Of a stretch of DNA of 64,000 nucleotides, positions 15,911-24,820 are shown one piece after another; positions within the stretch are counted from its first letter, which is position 1, and each line of letters begins with the position of its first letter. Both the position numbers and the translations under genes were made by a program. The stretch covers positions 186,001 to 250,000 of the forward strand of contig DATAJX010000002.1 of the NCBI GenBank assembly GCA_036261915.1. Direction: 5' to 3'. The notes below the pieces were generated by a model that was given only the letters and a program-made list of their open reading frames with translations, was not told the origin of the DNA and did no database searches. The stretch is from DATAJX01 sp036261915. GTDB lineage: Bacteria > Pseudomonadota > Alphaproteobacteria > UBA2136 > UBA6156.

Positions 15911-16991
15911 AGGTGGGCTCCCGCAGCAGCCACATGGCCCATAAGGTGGTAAGGATGGGCATGACCCAGAGCAGGATGAACCCGACCTCGCGCCCGCCCT
16001 GCAGCAGGCCCTGCCCGGCAGGCAGCAGCGCAATGTAGAAGACCGCCACCAGCCCGGCTATGCCCAGCCGGCGCGTGGTGTTGGCGCGGCGGTCGGCGCG
16101 CTTAAGAATAAGGGCCACGCCCAGCAGGCACAGCGGCAGCGCGGCCAGCGGCCAGGTGAGGCGGCAGGTGAGTTCGGTGATGGCGTCTTGCCTGATGCGC
16201 GGGTTTTCGGTTTGCTTGGAAAGGCCGATGAGTTCGCCGATGGAGTATTCTTCCATGTCGCGCTGGCGGTCGGTGTTGGCGTGGGCCATTTGCTGCTTGA
16301 GGTCGAGCGTATGGGCGGCGAACTGCAGCATGTTGGTGCCCTTGGCGCCGCTTTCCTGCCGCAAGCCATTGGTGAGCACCAGCCGCGGGAAGCCGTCGGG
16401 GCCGAGCACCACTTCGCCGTTTTTGGCGAACCACGTGACGGTTTTATCGGGGTCGCGTGTATCGTGCACCAGCAGGCCGTTCAGGCGCGTGTCGCTGGTG
16501 CGTTGCTTGAGGTAGACCATCAGGTTGTCGCCCAGCTGGTTGAAGGCACCTTCTTCGAGCAGGATCTCGCCGTCCATGGTGCGGAGGCGGTTTTGTAATT
16601 CCTTAAAGCCGGTAATGGCCGGCGGCAGAACCCAGAACGAAATGCTGTAGGCCAGCATGACGCCCAGGATTCCCCACATGGCGGCCGGAATGGCGAGGCG
16701 CCAGCGCGGCCAGCCGGAGGCGGCCAGTATTAAATACTCGTTATCGTCGACCCAGCGTCGCGCGGCTGCGGCCACGCCCGCGAACAGCGCCAGCGGCAGC
16801 ACGATGAGCAACAGGCGCGGCACCAGCAGCACCGTAAGTTGCAGGAACGTACCGAGGCCAAGGCCTTTGTTGATGACGAAATCGAGGAAGGTCATGGACT
16901 GCTGCAGCCAGATGATGCCGAGCAGCACGGCCAGCGCCAGGATTGTGGGCTTGATCAGCTCGGTCGCAAAATAGCGCGGTAGGGTTTGCAC
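15903..16991 (-). CDS. lptF: LPS export ABC transporter permease LptF
   Basis: A 362-residue partner of LptG in the LPS exporter. It has the same layout: N-terminal helices, a periplasmic jellyroll (about residues 130-250) and C-terminal helices. The coupling region reads VDDNEYLILAASGWP. It is first in the minus-strand lptF-lptG-lptD set, and its promoter should lie in the 88-bp gap shared with the divergent pepA. Confidence 0.94.
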   Translation of the reverse strand: MQTLPRYFATELIKPTILALAVLLGIIWLQQSMTFLDFVINKGLGLGTFLQLTVLLVPRLLLIVLPLALFAGVAAAARRWVDDNEYLILAASGWPRWRLAIPAAMWGILGVMLAYSISFWVLPPAITGFKELQNRLRTMDGEILLEEGAFNQLGDNLMVYLKQRTSDTRLNGLLVHDTRDPDKTVTWFAKNGEVVLGPDGFPRLVLTNGLRQESGAKGTNMLQFAAHTLDLKQQMAHANTDRQRDMEEYSIGELIGLSKQTENPRIRQDAITELTCRLTWPLAALPLCLLGVALILKRADRRANTTRRLGIAGLVAVFYIALLPAGQGLLQGGREVGFILLWVMPILTTLWAMWLLREPTYV

Positions 16992-17079
16992 CAGCGTAAC
17001 CTAATCGCGCTTGCGGGCCACCGCAAGCCTGTGGCATTTTGCGGACAATAATTATTTGTTTAAAAATTCAGGAGAAAAA

Positions 17080-18642
17080 ATGTTTTCACTCAAATTCGGC
17101 CGCATTACCCCGTTAGCCATGAAAAAAAATGTGATTGTGTTTGCCGAGAACGGACAAAAATTGCTGGGCGGCGGCGCTATTTTGGACAAGGTGTGCAAGG
17201 GCGGCATTAAAAAGAGTTTTAGGGCCGGGCGTTTTACCGGCGGTGCTGGCGAGCTGACCCGCACCGTGATGGGTGAGTTGAATGTGATTGTGGGCGGTGT
17301 GGGCAAAGCCAAAGGTATGGAGCGCAAAAACTGGTGGAAGGCCGGCATGGGGTTAGGCCGCCAGATCGATGCGCTGGGCTGGCGCGAAGCCACCATTGCA
17401 CTGGGCGACGTAGGTACCGTTGAAGAACAGGTGGCTGCCGGGAGCGCGCTGGCCGAAGGCGTGCAGATGGCGATGTACCGGTTTGAACAGTATCGCAGCG
17501 AGTTGAAGGCCCACCAGCGTGGCAAGTTTGAGAAGCTGACGGTTTTGGTGGGTGGCACTGCCGCCAACCGTTTGAACGCGGGCAGCAGGAACATTGAAAA
17601 CCTGCTGGACAGCGTGGATGTGACCCGTAACGCGGGTAATACGCCGCCCAATGTGGCCAACCCGCAGTTTTTGGCCGATGAGGCCCTGAAACTGGAAAAG
17701 CTGGGCGTGAAGGTGACGGTGATCGATGAAAAGGAAATGAAGAAGCTCGGCCTGAACCTGATTCTGGCCGTGGGCGGCAACGCCGAAGCGAAAGATCAGC
17801 CGCGCCTGGTGATCATGGAATATAACGGCGGCGGCAAGAATGCCGAGTGCACCGCGCTGGTGGGCAAGGGCATTTGCTTTGATACCGGCGGTTACAACAT
17901 TAAGGTTGGCGGCTTTATGGGCGGCATGAAATTTGACATGAGCGGTGCCGGGGCCGTGCTGGGGACCATTAGGAGCTTGGCCACCCGCAAGAGCAAGGTG
18001 AACGTGGTGGGGGTGATGACCTGCGCCATGAACATGATTGCCGGGCAGGCGTTTGTGCCGGACAGCATTTACAAGAGTTACAAGGGTGTGATGGTGGAGA
18101 TCGGCAACACTGACGCCGAAGGGCGTTTGGTGCTGGCCGATGCGGTTGCTTACACCATTGAGAAGTACCAGCCTGCGCGGTTGATCGATTTGGCCACGTT
18201 GACCGGGGCCTGCATGGTGGCGTTGGGCGGGGCTTATGCCGGGTTGTTCTCCAACAACCAGAGCCTGGCCAAGCAGTTGCGCGATGCCGGTGAGCGCACC
18301 GGTGAGCGCCTGTGGCGGTTGCCTTTGGAAAAAGGCTATTTGAATAAGAGCAGTGTGGCGGATATTTCCAACGACAGCATGCGCTATGGCGGGGCGACCG
18401 CCGGGGCGGAGTTCATTTGGAAGTTTGTGGACAAGACCCCCTGGGCCCACCTGGACATTGCCGGGGTGGCCAATGTTGAAAAGGGCGTGCCCGGTGCGCA
18501 TGGCGAATTGAGCGGCGCCAGCGGATTTGGCGTGCGGTTGCTGACCAGCCTGCTGGAAGACACGTTTGGCGGCGCGCCTGAAGTGGCGAAAGTTGCCGTG
18601 GTGAAAACCGGCAAGCGCGGACGCCCGCGCAAGGCTGCCTAG
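17080..18642 (+). CDS. pepA: Leucyl aminopeptidase with C-terminal AT-hook-like tail
   Basis: A 520-residue family M17 metallopeptidase that removes N-terminal residues from peptides using two metal ions. The family signature NTDAEGRL is present, as are GKGICFDTGGYNIK and the later catalytic-domain motifs. The start ATG 17080 has GGAG 5 bases upstream. The last 12 residues (KTGKRGRPRKAA) hold an RGRP core like a DNA-binding AT-hook, not a normal part of the catalytic fold. PepA of E. coli also binds DNA, by other surfaces. holC follows at once, as is usual. Confidence 0.93.
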   Translation: MFSLKFGRITPLAMKKNVIVFAENGQKLLGGGAILDKVCKGGIKKSFRAGRFTGGAGELTRTVMGELNVIVGGVGKAKGMERKNWWKAGMGLGRQIDALGWREATIALGDVGTVEEQVAAGSALAEGVQMAMYRFEQYRSELKAHQRGKFEKLTVLVGGTAANRLNAGSRNIENLLDSVDVTRNAGNTPPNVANPQFLADEALKLEKLGVKVTVIDEKEMKKLGLNLILAVGGNAEAKDQPRLVIMEYNGGGKNAECTALVGKGICFDTGGYNIKVGGFMGGMKFDMSGAGAVLGTIRSLATRKSKVNVVGVMTCAMNMIAGQAFVPDSIYKSYKGVMVEIGNTDAEGRLVLADAVAYTIEKYQPARLIDLATLTGACMVALGGAYAGLFSNNQSLAKQLRDAGERTGERLWRLPLEKGYLNKSSVADISNDSMRYGGATAGAEFIWKFVDKTPWAHLDIAGVANVEKGVPGAHGELSGASGFGVRLLTSLLEDTFGGAPEVAKVAVVKTGKRGRPRKAA

Positions 18643-18644
18643 TT

Positions 18645-19091
18645 TTGGAAGCGCGTTTTTACCAGGTGGGCGGGCAGCTTCCGGCCGATGTGGATGCCGT
18701 GCTGCCCGGATTGCTGGACAAGATAACCAGTACCGGCAAGCGTGTGCTGCTGATTGTCGCCGATACCGCCGTGGCCCGGCTGGATGAGCGTTTATGGCCT
18801 GCGGGCAGCGCCTTTTTGCCCCATGGCAAGATGGGTGAGGGGGATGAGGACCGTCAGCCCATATTATTGGCCGGGGTGGGGCAGGCGGCCGGGCAGGTGG
18901 GCGAGCGCCTGCCCGTGATTACCGCCGGGGCCGAGGAAGCCTTTGAAATACCTGCCGAAAGTATTGTTTACCTGTACCACGCCGCCGTGGCCGACAATGC
19001 CGCCAGGCGATTGGCCGGGTTGCAGGAGAAAGGATGGCGGGTGAGCCTTTTTGAGCAAACCGCGCAAGGTTGGCGTAAGCAAAGTATCTGA
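18645..19091 (+). CDS. holC: DNA polymerase III subunit chi
   Basis: A 148-residue protein resembling the chi subunit, which links the clamp-loader complex to SSB. Early residues RFYQVGGQLPADVDAVLPGLLDK and the central ADTAVARLDERLW plus SFLPHG-type segments match the family pattern. The only plausible start is a TTG at 18645, 2 bases after pepA, so it is probably coupled to it; pepA-holC is a common pair. Confidence 0.82.
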   Translation: MEARFYQVGGQLPADVDAVLPGLLDKITSTGKRVLLIVADTAVARLDERLWPAGSAFLPHGKMGEGDEDRQPILLAGVGQAAGQVGERLPVITAGAEEAFEIPAESIVYLYHAAVADNAARRLAGLQEKGWRVSLFEQTAQGWRKQSI

Positions 19092-19153
19092 AACTACTTG
19101 ACAGTTTAGGTGTACTCGGACAAAAACCGCCCTATTAATGGAAGCAAAGCCCC

Positions 19154-19699
19154 ATGGCCACCCGCAAAAAACCCGCTAAACCCGCCGCCAAAAAAGCGGC
19201 CAAAAAGCCTGCCAGCAAGCCTGTGAAGGCCGCTGCCAAAAAGGCAGCCAAGCCGGCTGTTGTGGCTCGCAAGAAGGAACGTACCCTCAGCATCATCAAG
19301 CCCGATGCCGTGGCGAAGCACGTGATCGGCCGTATTCTGGCCCGTTTTGAGAACGCCGGGTTGAAGGTTGCCGGTTTGAAGATGATGCACTTCAGCGACA
19401 AGCAGGCCAAAGCCTTTTACGCTGAACACAAGGCCCGCCCGTTTTTTGGCGAACTGGTAAGCTTTATGACCAGCGGCCCCTGCGTGGTTCTGGTGCTGGA
19501 AGGCGATGATGCGATCATCAAGAACCGCGTGCTGATGGGCGCCACCAACCCGATGAAGGCCGAGCCGGGCACTTTGCGCTATGACTTTGCGCTGCCCTGC
19601 ACCGATCTGAGCGCCAATGCCGTTCACGGCAGCGACAGCCCGGCGGCCGCCAAGCGTGAAATCGCCAGCTTTTTCAAGGCTGCGGAGCTGGTCGGTTAG
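19154..19699 (+). CDS. ndk: Nucleoside diphosphate kinase with histone-like N-terminal extension
   Basis: A 181-residue protein. Residues 42-181 are a complete nucleoside diphosphate kinase that balances nucleoside triphosphates; the core starts ERTLSIIKPDAV and the active-site His is His158 in NAVHGSDS. Residues 1-41 are an extra tail of Lys, Ala and Pro (14 Lys) built from AAKKPA-like repeats, as in histone H1-like and some HU proteins. The ATG at 19154 has GGAAG before it; no internal start with a good ribosome site would give the usual 140-residue form, so the tail seems real. A strong terminator follows. Confidence 0.93.
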   Translation: MATRKKPAKPAAKKAAKKPASKPVKAAAKKAAKPAVVARKKERTLSIIKPDAVAKHVIGRILARFENAGLKVAGLKMMHFSDKQAKAFYAEHKARPFFGELVSFMTSGPCVVLVLEGDDAIIKNRVLMGATNPMKAEPGTLRYDFALPCTDLSANAVHGSDSPAAAKREIASFFKAAELVG

Positions 19700-19723
19700 T
19701 TTTTTTACCAGCGTGACTTAATT

Positions 19724-19752
19724 TGGCGCCAACCCCCTTGGCGCCTTTTTTT
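19724..19752 (+). terminator. Rho-independent terminator after ndk
   Basis: TGGCGCCAA-CCCCC-TTGGCGCC followed by seven T. Confidence 0.85.
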
Positions 19753-19767
19753 GCGCGGCGTAGGGTG

Positions 19768-20577
19768 ATGCTTATGTGGCGCTTTGCTGTTTGTATGATG
19801 TTGCTTTCCGGTTCTGCGATGGCGCAGCCGGTGCCGATTTCGAGCGAGGATGTCGCCCCGCTGCCCAACATTGGCACCAGGCCGGTGGTGGTGGTAAGCC
19901 CCGCCGCGTTGCCGCTGACGCCCGCCTTACCGGTTTTGGCCACGATGCCTGCGGCGAGCCCGACATCGATCGCCAGCTATTTTGTGCCCGGGCTGGTGGT
20001 GGAGCTTCCGGCTGTGGGCATTAGCAGCACGTTGCGCGACATGGCGCTGGTGCAGGCCGCCCGCGAGGGACTTGGCCGCGTGCTGGCCAACGCCGAGCCG
20101 CCGCTGGACATTGCCACCCAGACCCGGCTGGTGCAGGCCGCCCGCGACCCCATGGGGCTGGTGAAGGATTACCGCATTGCCGAGGAAGTGTTGAACCCAA
20201 GCTACACGCTGACCGTGGATATGACCTATCGCCCCGAGGCGGTGATGGCGTTGCTGGAGGTGAAGCCCGAACCCCCCGCGCAGGCCGCCGCCCCGGTGAC
20301 GCTGGCCGATGCGCTGGCGGTGAGCGCCAGCGTGAGTGAGACCGCTGCGCCGGTGCCGGGCATTGTGCTGCGGGTGAACGGCAACGCGGCCGCACAGGAC
20401 CGCGTGATGAAGACCTTGCGCGCCCAGGGCCTGCCCGCCGTGTATAGCCGCATTACGGTGGAAGGCGCCGAAATGAACGTGCCCAATGCCAATGCCGACA
20501 CCCTGGCCGCCCAGCTGCGGGCCAAGGGCATGGCGGTTGACGTGGCGGCTGACGGCGGCGTTGACGTTCATTTTTAA
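19768..20577 (+). CDS. DUF2066-like exported protein
   Basis: A 269-residue protein with a signal peptide (MLMWRFAVCMMLLSGSAMA). The segment ALVQAAREGLGRVLANAEPP followed by RIAEEVLNPSYTLTVDMTYRPEAVMALL resembles the DUF2066 family, whose role is unknown. The C-terminal third (IVLRVNGNAAAQDRVMKTL) may be a small alpha-beta domain. It sits directly before hda, and DUF2066-type genes are often near hda and purM, so this linkage supports the call. Confidence 0.68.
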   Translation: MLMWRFAVCMMLLSGSAMAQPVPISSEDVAPLPNIGTRPVVVVSPAALPLTPALPVLATMPAASPTSIASYFVPGLVVELPAVGISSTLRDMALVQAAREGLGRVLANAEPPLDIATQTRLVQAARDPMGLVKDYRIAEEVLNPSYTLTVDMTYRPEAVMALLEVKPEPPAQAAAPVTLADALAVSASVSETAAPVPGIVLRVNGNAAAQDRVMKTLRAQGLPAVYSRITVEGAEMNVPNANADTLAAQLRAKGMAVDVAADGGVDVHF

Positions 20578-20612
20578 CCCCTAAAGCGGGGCGGCCTGTG
20601 CTAGAAAAGCGC

Positions 20613-21233
20613 ATGGCGCAGATGGTGCTTGAGTTTCCACACATGGCCGATTATTCGGCGGCGAGTTTTTTACCCACGCAGGGCAGCGAGGTGGCGCGCA
20701 AGGTGTTGCAGGATTTCGAGCGCGGCATTTTATGTGTGTGGGGTGCACCGGGCAGCGGCAAGACCCATTTGCTGGAAGTGTGGGCCGCCCGGCATGGGAT
20801 TGAAGTGAATAAATTTAACGATGGGCCGTTTTCGGCACTGGATGATTTGCAGGATTTGGACCGGGATGATCAGGAAAGGTTGTTCCACTGGTTGAACGGT
20901 GGGGGCAAAACCGGTGCGCTGGTGGTGGCCAGCCGGAAGCCCGTGGTTGACTTGCAGGGATTGCTGCCCGATGTGCGCAGCCGGTTGAGTGCCGGGCAGG
21001 CCGTTGAGCTTTTGCCGCCGAGCGAGGACGAGCTGGGGCAGGTGGCGGGCAAGTGGGCCACCGACCGGCAGTTGGTGCTGGGGCCGGGCGTGCTGGAATT
21101 TGTGCTGGCGCGTGCCGAGCGCAGCGTGCCCGCATTGCGCGACCTGGTGGAGCGCCTTGACCGCCTGAGCCTTGAGGAAAAGCGCGGCATTACCGTGCCT
21201 TTGGCGCGCAAGGTGTTGAGTGATTCTTTATAA
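20613..21233 (+). CDS. hdaA: Hda-type regulator of DnaA
   Basis: A 206-residue DnaA-like AAA+ protein without the DNA-binding domain IV. In the cell Hda with the beta clamp stimulates DnaA-ATP hydrolysis and so limits initiation. Near the N-terminus QMVLEF fits a clamp-binding sequence; GAPGSGKTH is Walker A and LDDLQDL is the Walker B region. I prefer ATG 20613; a GTG at 20598 is also possible. The DegP-like gene follows after 20 bases. Confidence 0.85.
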   Translation: MAQMVLEFPHMADYSAASFLPTQGSEVARKVLQDFERGILCVWGAPGSGKTHLLEVWAARHGIEVNKFNDGPFSALDDLQDLDRDDQERLFHWLNGGGKTGALVVASRKPVVDLQGLLPDVRSRLSAGQAVELLPPSEDELGQVAGKWATDRQLVLGPGVLEFVLARAERSVPALRDLVERLDRLSLEEKRGITVPLARKVLSDSL

Positions 21234-21253
21234 AGAATAAGCTAAAAAGAAGT

Positions 21254-22648
21254 ATGAAAAAAATAACGGCGATTGTTTTGATGGTGATGCTGGCGGTGGC
21301 GGGTTCGGGCCACGCGCAGGCACGCGACGGGTTGGGTTTGCGCGTGAGTTTCCATAGCGCGGTGCAGGCCGCCATGCCCGCCGTGGTGAGCATATACACC
21401 AGTAAACTGGCCGCCAAGAAAGTGGCCGAAGGCAAGCCGGGTTACCCCGATGAGATTAGGGACAAGCTGCTGCGCGGGCAGGGCGCCCCGGTGCGCGACA
21501 AAATTGAACGCAGCCTGGGGAGCGGCGTGTTGATCGACGGCAGCGGCGTGGTGGTGACCAACCGCCACGTTATTGAAGACACCGTGGACATGACCGTGGC
21601 GTTGGGTGACGGGCGCGAATTCAAGGTTGAGAGCGTGCGCAGCGACGAGCGGCTTGACCTGGCGGTATTGAAGCTGAAGGTGCCGCAGGGCACGCGGCTG
21701 CCGGTGGTGAAATTCGGGAACAGTGACAGCCTGCAGGTGGGTGACGTGGTGCTGGCGCTGGGCAACCCTTACGGCATTGGCCAGAGCGTGACCATGGGCG
21801 TGGTGAGCGCCGTGAACCGTAGTGCCGCCAAGCTGAGCCCGTACGGGCAGTTCATTCAGACCGATGCTGCGATCAACCCCGGCAACAGCGGTGGTGCGCT
21901 GGTGGACAGCAGCGGCGCGTTGATCGGCGTGAACACCGCGATTTATACCCGCAACGGCGGCAACCAGGGCATTAGTTTTGCGATACCGGCCAACCTTGTG
22001 GCGCGTGCCGCGCGCGACCTGGTGACCACCGGCAGTGTGCGCCGCCCGTGGCTGGGTGCCGAAGGCGAGACCGTGAGCGAGGCGCTGGCGAACCGTATTG
22101 GCCTGAGCCCCGCGCGCGGCGTGCTGGTGCAAAGCGTGATGCCCGACAGCCCTGCCGCGATGGCGGGGTTGCGCGTGACCGATATTATTCTGGCGTTTGA
22201 CGGCCAGCCCGTGGCCGACCCCGCGCAATTGGGCGACCGTTTGGTGAGCGTGGCCGACAAGATAGGGACCCGCGTGCCCATGACCATTTGGCGCGAGGGC
22301 GACCAGCGGACGCTGGATATCGGTCTGACCAGTTTGCCGCCGCGCAACCCGGCGCTTCAGAAAAAGATGAAGGGGTACACCCCGCTTTCGGGCAGTACTG
22401 TGGAGCAGTTGAGCACGACATTGAACGCGGAGATGGGTTGGCCGCTGGCCACGCAGGGCGTGGTGGTGGTGGCCACCGGCGACACCGGCGACGTGGATTT
22501 GCAGCCGGGCGACTTGCTGATCAGCATCGACAAGCAGCCGGTGAAGAACGTGAACGAAGTGCAGGGCCTGCTGGATGCGGTGCACCGCACGTGGGAGCTG
22601 CGTTACCAGCGCGGGCCGAAGGTGCTGAAGGCGACGATCAGCCGATAA
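21254..22648 (+). CDS. Periplasmic DegP/DegQ-type serine protease
   Basis: A 464-residue exported protease and chaperone. A signal peptide (MKKITAIVLMVMLAVAGSGHA) is followed by a trypsin-like domain with the triad His105 (NRHV), Asp135 (LDLAVL) and Ser212 (GNSGGAL). Two PDZ domains follow, at about residues 265-350 and 375-460. This is the HtrA layout, and it degrades or refolds damaged envelope proteins. It fits beside hda and rarA only by position; rarA begins one base after its stop. Confidence 0.93.
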   Translation: MKKITAIVLMVMLAVAGSGHAQARDGLGLRVSFHSAVQAAMPAVVSIYTSKLAAKKVAEGKPGYPDEIRDKLLRGQGAPVRDKIERSLGSGVLIDGSGVVVTNRHVIEDTVDMTVALGDGREFKVESVRSDERLDLAVLKLKVPQGTRLPVVKFGNSDSLQVGDVVLALGNPYGIGQSVTMGVVSAVNRSAAKLSPYGQFIQTDAAINPGNSGGALVDSSGALIGVNTAIYTRNGGNQGISFAIPANLVARAARDLVTTGSVRRPWLGAEGETVSEALANRIGLSPARGVLVQSVMPDSPAAMAGLRVTDIILAFDGQPVADPAQLGDRLVSVADKIGTRVPMTIWREGDQRTLDIGLTSLPPRNPALQKKMKGYTPLSGSTVEQLSTTLNAEMGWPLATQGVVVVATGDTGDVDLQPGDLLISIDKQPVKNVNEVQGLLDAVHRTWELRYQRGPKVLKATISR

Positions 22649-22649
22649 G

Positions 22650-23996
22650 ATGGCGCCGAAGAAAAAGCCCCCGGTTGATCTGCCCGACCTGCCTTTAGGG
22701 GCCGGGGTGCCGTTGCCGCCGCTGGCCGAACGGTTGCGTCCGCAGACTTTGGGTGAGGTTGTGGGGCAGGAGAATTTAGTTGGCCCGGACGGGCTTTTGA
22801 CGCGGCTGGTTGATGCGGGGGTTCCGCAGAGTTTGATCTTTTGGGGGCCTCCGGGCAGTGGCAAGACCACGCTGGCGCGGCTGTATGCGCAGGCCTTTGA
22901 TGCCGAATTTGTGCCGTTGAGTGCCGTGACCGCCGGTGTGGGTGAGGTTCGTGCCGCTGTTGAAACCGCCCGCATGATGCAGGGGCAGGGACGGCGGACG
23001 GTGTTGTTTCTGGATGAGATCCACCGCTTTACCCGCGCGCAGCAGGATGTGCTGTTGCCGCACGTGGAGGGTGGATTGTTTGTGCTGCTGGGTGCCACCA
23101 CCGAGAACCCGAGCTTTGCGCTGACCAGTGCGTTGCTTAGCCGCGCGCAGGTGGTGGTGGTGGCCGCGCTGGATGAGAAGCAGTTGCTGGAAATTTTAAA
23201 CCGGGCCGATGCCATGTTGGGCGGATTGCCGGTGAGCGATGACGCCCGCGCCGCGCTGGTGGACATGGCGCATGGCGATGCGCGTTACCTGTTGAACCTA
23301 GTGGAAACGTTGGGCGCAGCGGTGCGGGGCAAGAAGTATGCGAAGCCTTTGGATGCCAGCGAGGTGGCGGCGTTGATGCCTGCGCGCGCTGCGCATTATG
23401 ACCGCGCCGGGGATTGGCATTACGACCTGATATCGGCCCTGCACAAGAGTGTGCGCGGGAGCGACCCGGATGCGGCGCTGTATTGGCTGGCGCGGATGCT
23501 GAACGGTGGTGAGGACGGGCTTTACCTGGCGCGGCGTTTGATTCGCATGGCGGTGGAGGATGTGGGCTTGGCCGACCCTCAGGCGCTGACGCTGGCTGTG
23601 GCGGCGCGGGATACCTTCCAGATGCTGGGCAGCCCCGAGGGTGACCTGGCGCTGGCCGAAGCCGCGATTTACATGGCGTTGGCGCCCAAGAGCAATGCGA
23701 CCTATGTGGCGTTTGGCGAAGCGAAAAGACTGGCCGCCGAGACCGCGCACACCGCGCCGCCCAAGCACATTGTGAACGCGCCCACCAAGCTGATGAAGGA
23801 GCTGGGGCATGGCAAGGGTTATGACTACGACCACAATGCGCCGGATGCTTTTAGTGGGCAGGATTACTTCCCCGTTGAAGTGAGCGCGAATGGTGTTGGG
23901 CGGCCGGAATGGTACCAGCCCGTGGAGCGCGGATTTGAACGCGAGATGAAAAAACGCGTGGATTATTTTGCCAAGTTGAGGAGCCAGCGTTCGTGA
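22650..23996 (+). CDS. rarA: Replication-associated recombination protein A (RarA/MgsA)
   Basis: A 448-residue AAA+ ATPase that acts at stalled replication forks. Walker A is GPPGSGKTT and Walker B is VLFLDEIHRF. The C-terminal part contains the family motifs SALHKSVRGSDPDAALYWLARM and EALLDKGY-region equivalents, here GKGYDYDHNAPDAFSGQDYFP. The start is ATG 22650. It overlaps the next gene by 4 bases (GTGA). Confidence 0.95.
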   Translation: MAPKKKPPVDLPDLPLGAGVPLPPLAERLRPQTLGEVVGQENLVGPDGLLTRLVDAGVPQSLIFWGPPGSGKTTLARLYAQAFDAEFVPLSAVTAGVGEVRAAVETARMMQGQGRRTVLFLDEIHRFTRAQQDVLLPHVEGGLFVLLGATTENPSFALTSALLSRAQVVVVAALDEKQLLEILNRADAMLGGLPVSDDARAALVDMAHGDARYLLNLVETLGAAVRGKKYAKPLDASEVAALMPARAAHYDRAGDWHYDLISALHKSVRGSDPDAALYWLARMLNGGEDGLYLARRLIRMAVEDVGLADPQALTLAVAARDTFQMLGSPEGDLALAEAAIYMALAPKSNATYVAFGEAKRLAAETAHTAPPKHIVNAPTKLMKELGHGKGYDYDHNAPDAFSGQDYFPVEVSANGVGRPEWYQPVERGFEREMKKRVDYFAKLRSQRS

Positions 23997-24820
23997 ATAT
24001 TTTAATTCTGCCCGGCGTGAACAGCGGCACCTATTTGTTTGAAGGTGTGGACAAGCTGTTCAAGGACGATGAAGTGCTGGTGCTGAACCCGCCCGGCGTG
24101 GGCAAGCCGCCGATGCTGGAGTTGAAGCTGCCCTTCACCCCCAAGGCCTATGCACGTGAGGCGTTGAAGATTGTGGAAAACAGCGGGTGGGACAGGTTTG
24201 TTTTGATCGGCCACAGCATGGGCGGTTATGCCGCGCAGGAGCTGGCCATGATGGTACCGCAGAAAATTGAAAAACTGGTGCTGGTGAGCACCAGCGCCGG
24301 GCAGCCCGCCACCACCCGCGACGTGGCCGCCATGCCCGCCAAACTGAAGATGAGTTTTTGGGAAATGAACCAGATGATCGAGAAGAACCCGGTTGAAGGC
24401 ATGAAGCCGATGTTCGGCAGCAGGTTCATCAGCCACCAGCGGCATGCGTATGAGGCGTTTATCAAGGCCCGCGCCGCCAACCTGCCGACGCATACGGTGA
24501 GTTTGGCGCACCTGACCGCGGGCGGGACATTCAGCAGCATGGCGTGGATACGCCGGTTGAACGTGCCCGCGCTGGTGGTGCACGGCAGCGACGATGTGCT
24601 GGTGACGGCCGCCAGCGGCAAGCAGCTGGCCAGCTTGATGCCGGACGCACAGTATATTGAGATGCACGGGGTGGGACACTTCCCCATGCTGGAGCACCCC
24701 GATTTTTGGCGTTATGTGAAAGACTTTTTGGCCGGCAACGGTGCCGGGCAGAAAGTGGCGCCGCTGCCTGTGGGCGGGTTCTGGTCGAAACTGAAAGAGG
24801 TGCTGACGCGTCATGGCTAG
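23993..24820 (+). CDS. Alpha/beta hydrolase
   Basis: A 275-residue hydrolase-fold protein without signal peptide. The nucleophile elbow is GHSMGG (Ser about 74), a later Asp lies in VVHGSDDVLV, and the His is in GVGHFPMLEHP, so the catalytic triad is complete. The substrate is not evident. The start is a GTG at 23993 overlapping rarA's stop, and its end overlaps rluC by 8 bases, so it is translated within this operon. Confidence 0.85.
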   Translation: MNILILPGVNSGTYLFEGVDKLFKDDEVLVLNPPGVGKPPMLELKLPFTPKAYAREALKIVENSGWDRFVLIGHSMGGYAAQELAMMVPQKIEKLVLVSTSAGQPATTRDVAAMPAKLKMSFWEMNQMIEKNPVEGMKPMFGSRFISHQRHAYEAFIKARAANLPTHTVSLAHLTAGGTFSSMAWIRRLNVPALVVHGSDDVLVTAASGKQLASLMPDAQYIEMHGVGHFPMLEHPDFWRYVKDFLAGNGAGQKVAPLPVGGFWSKLKEVLTRHG

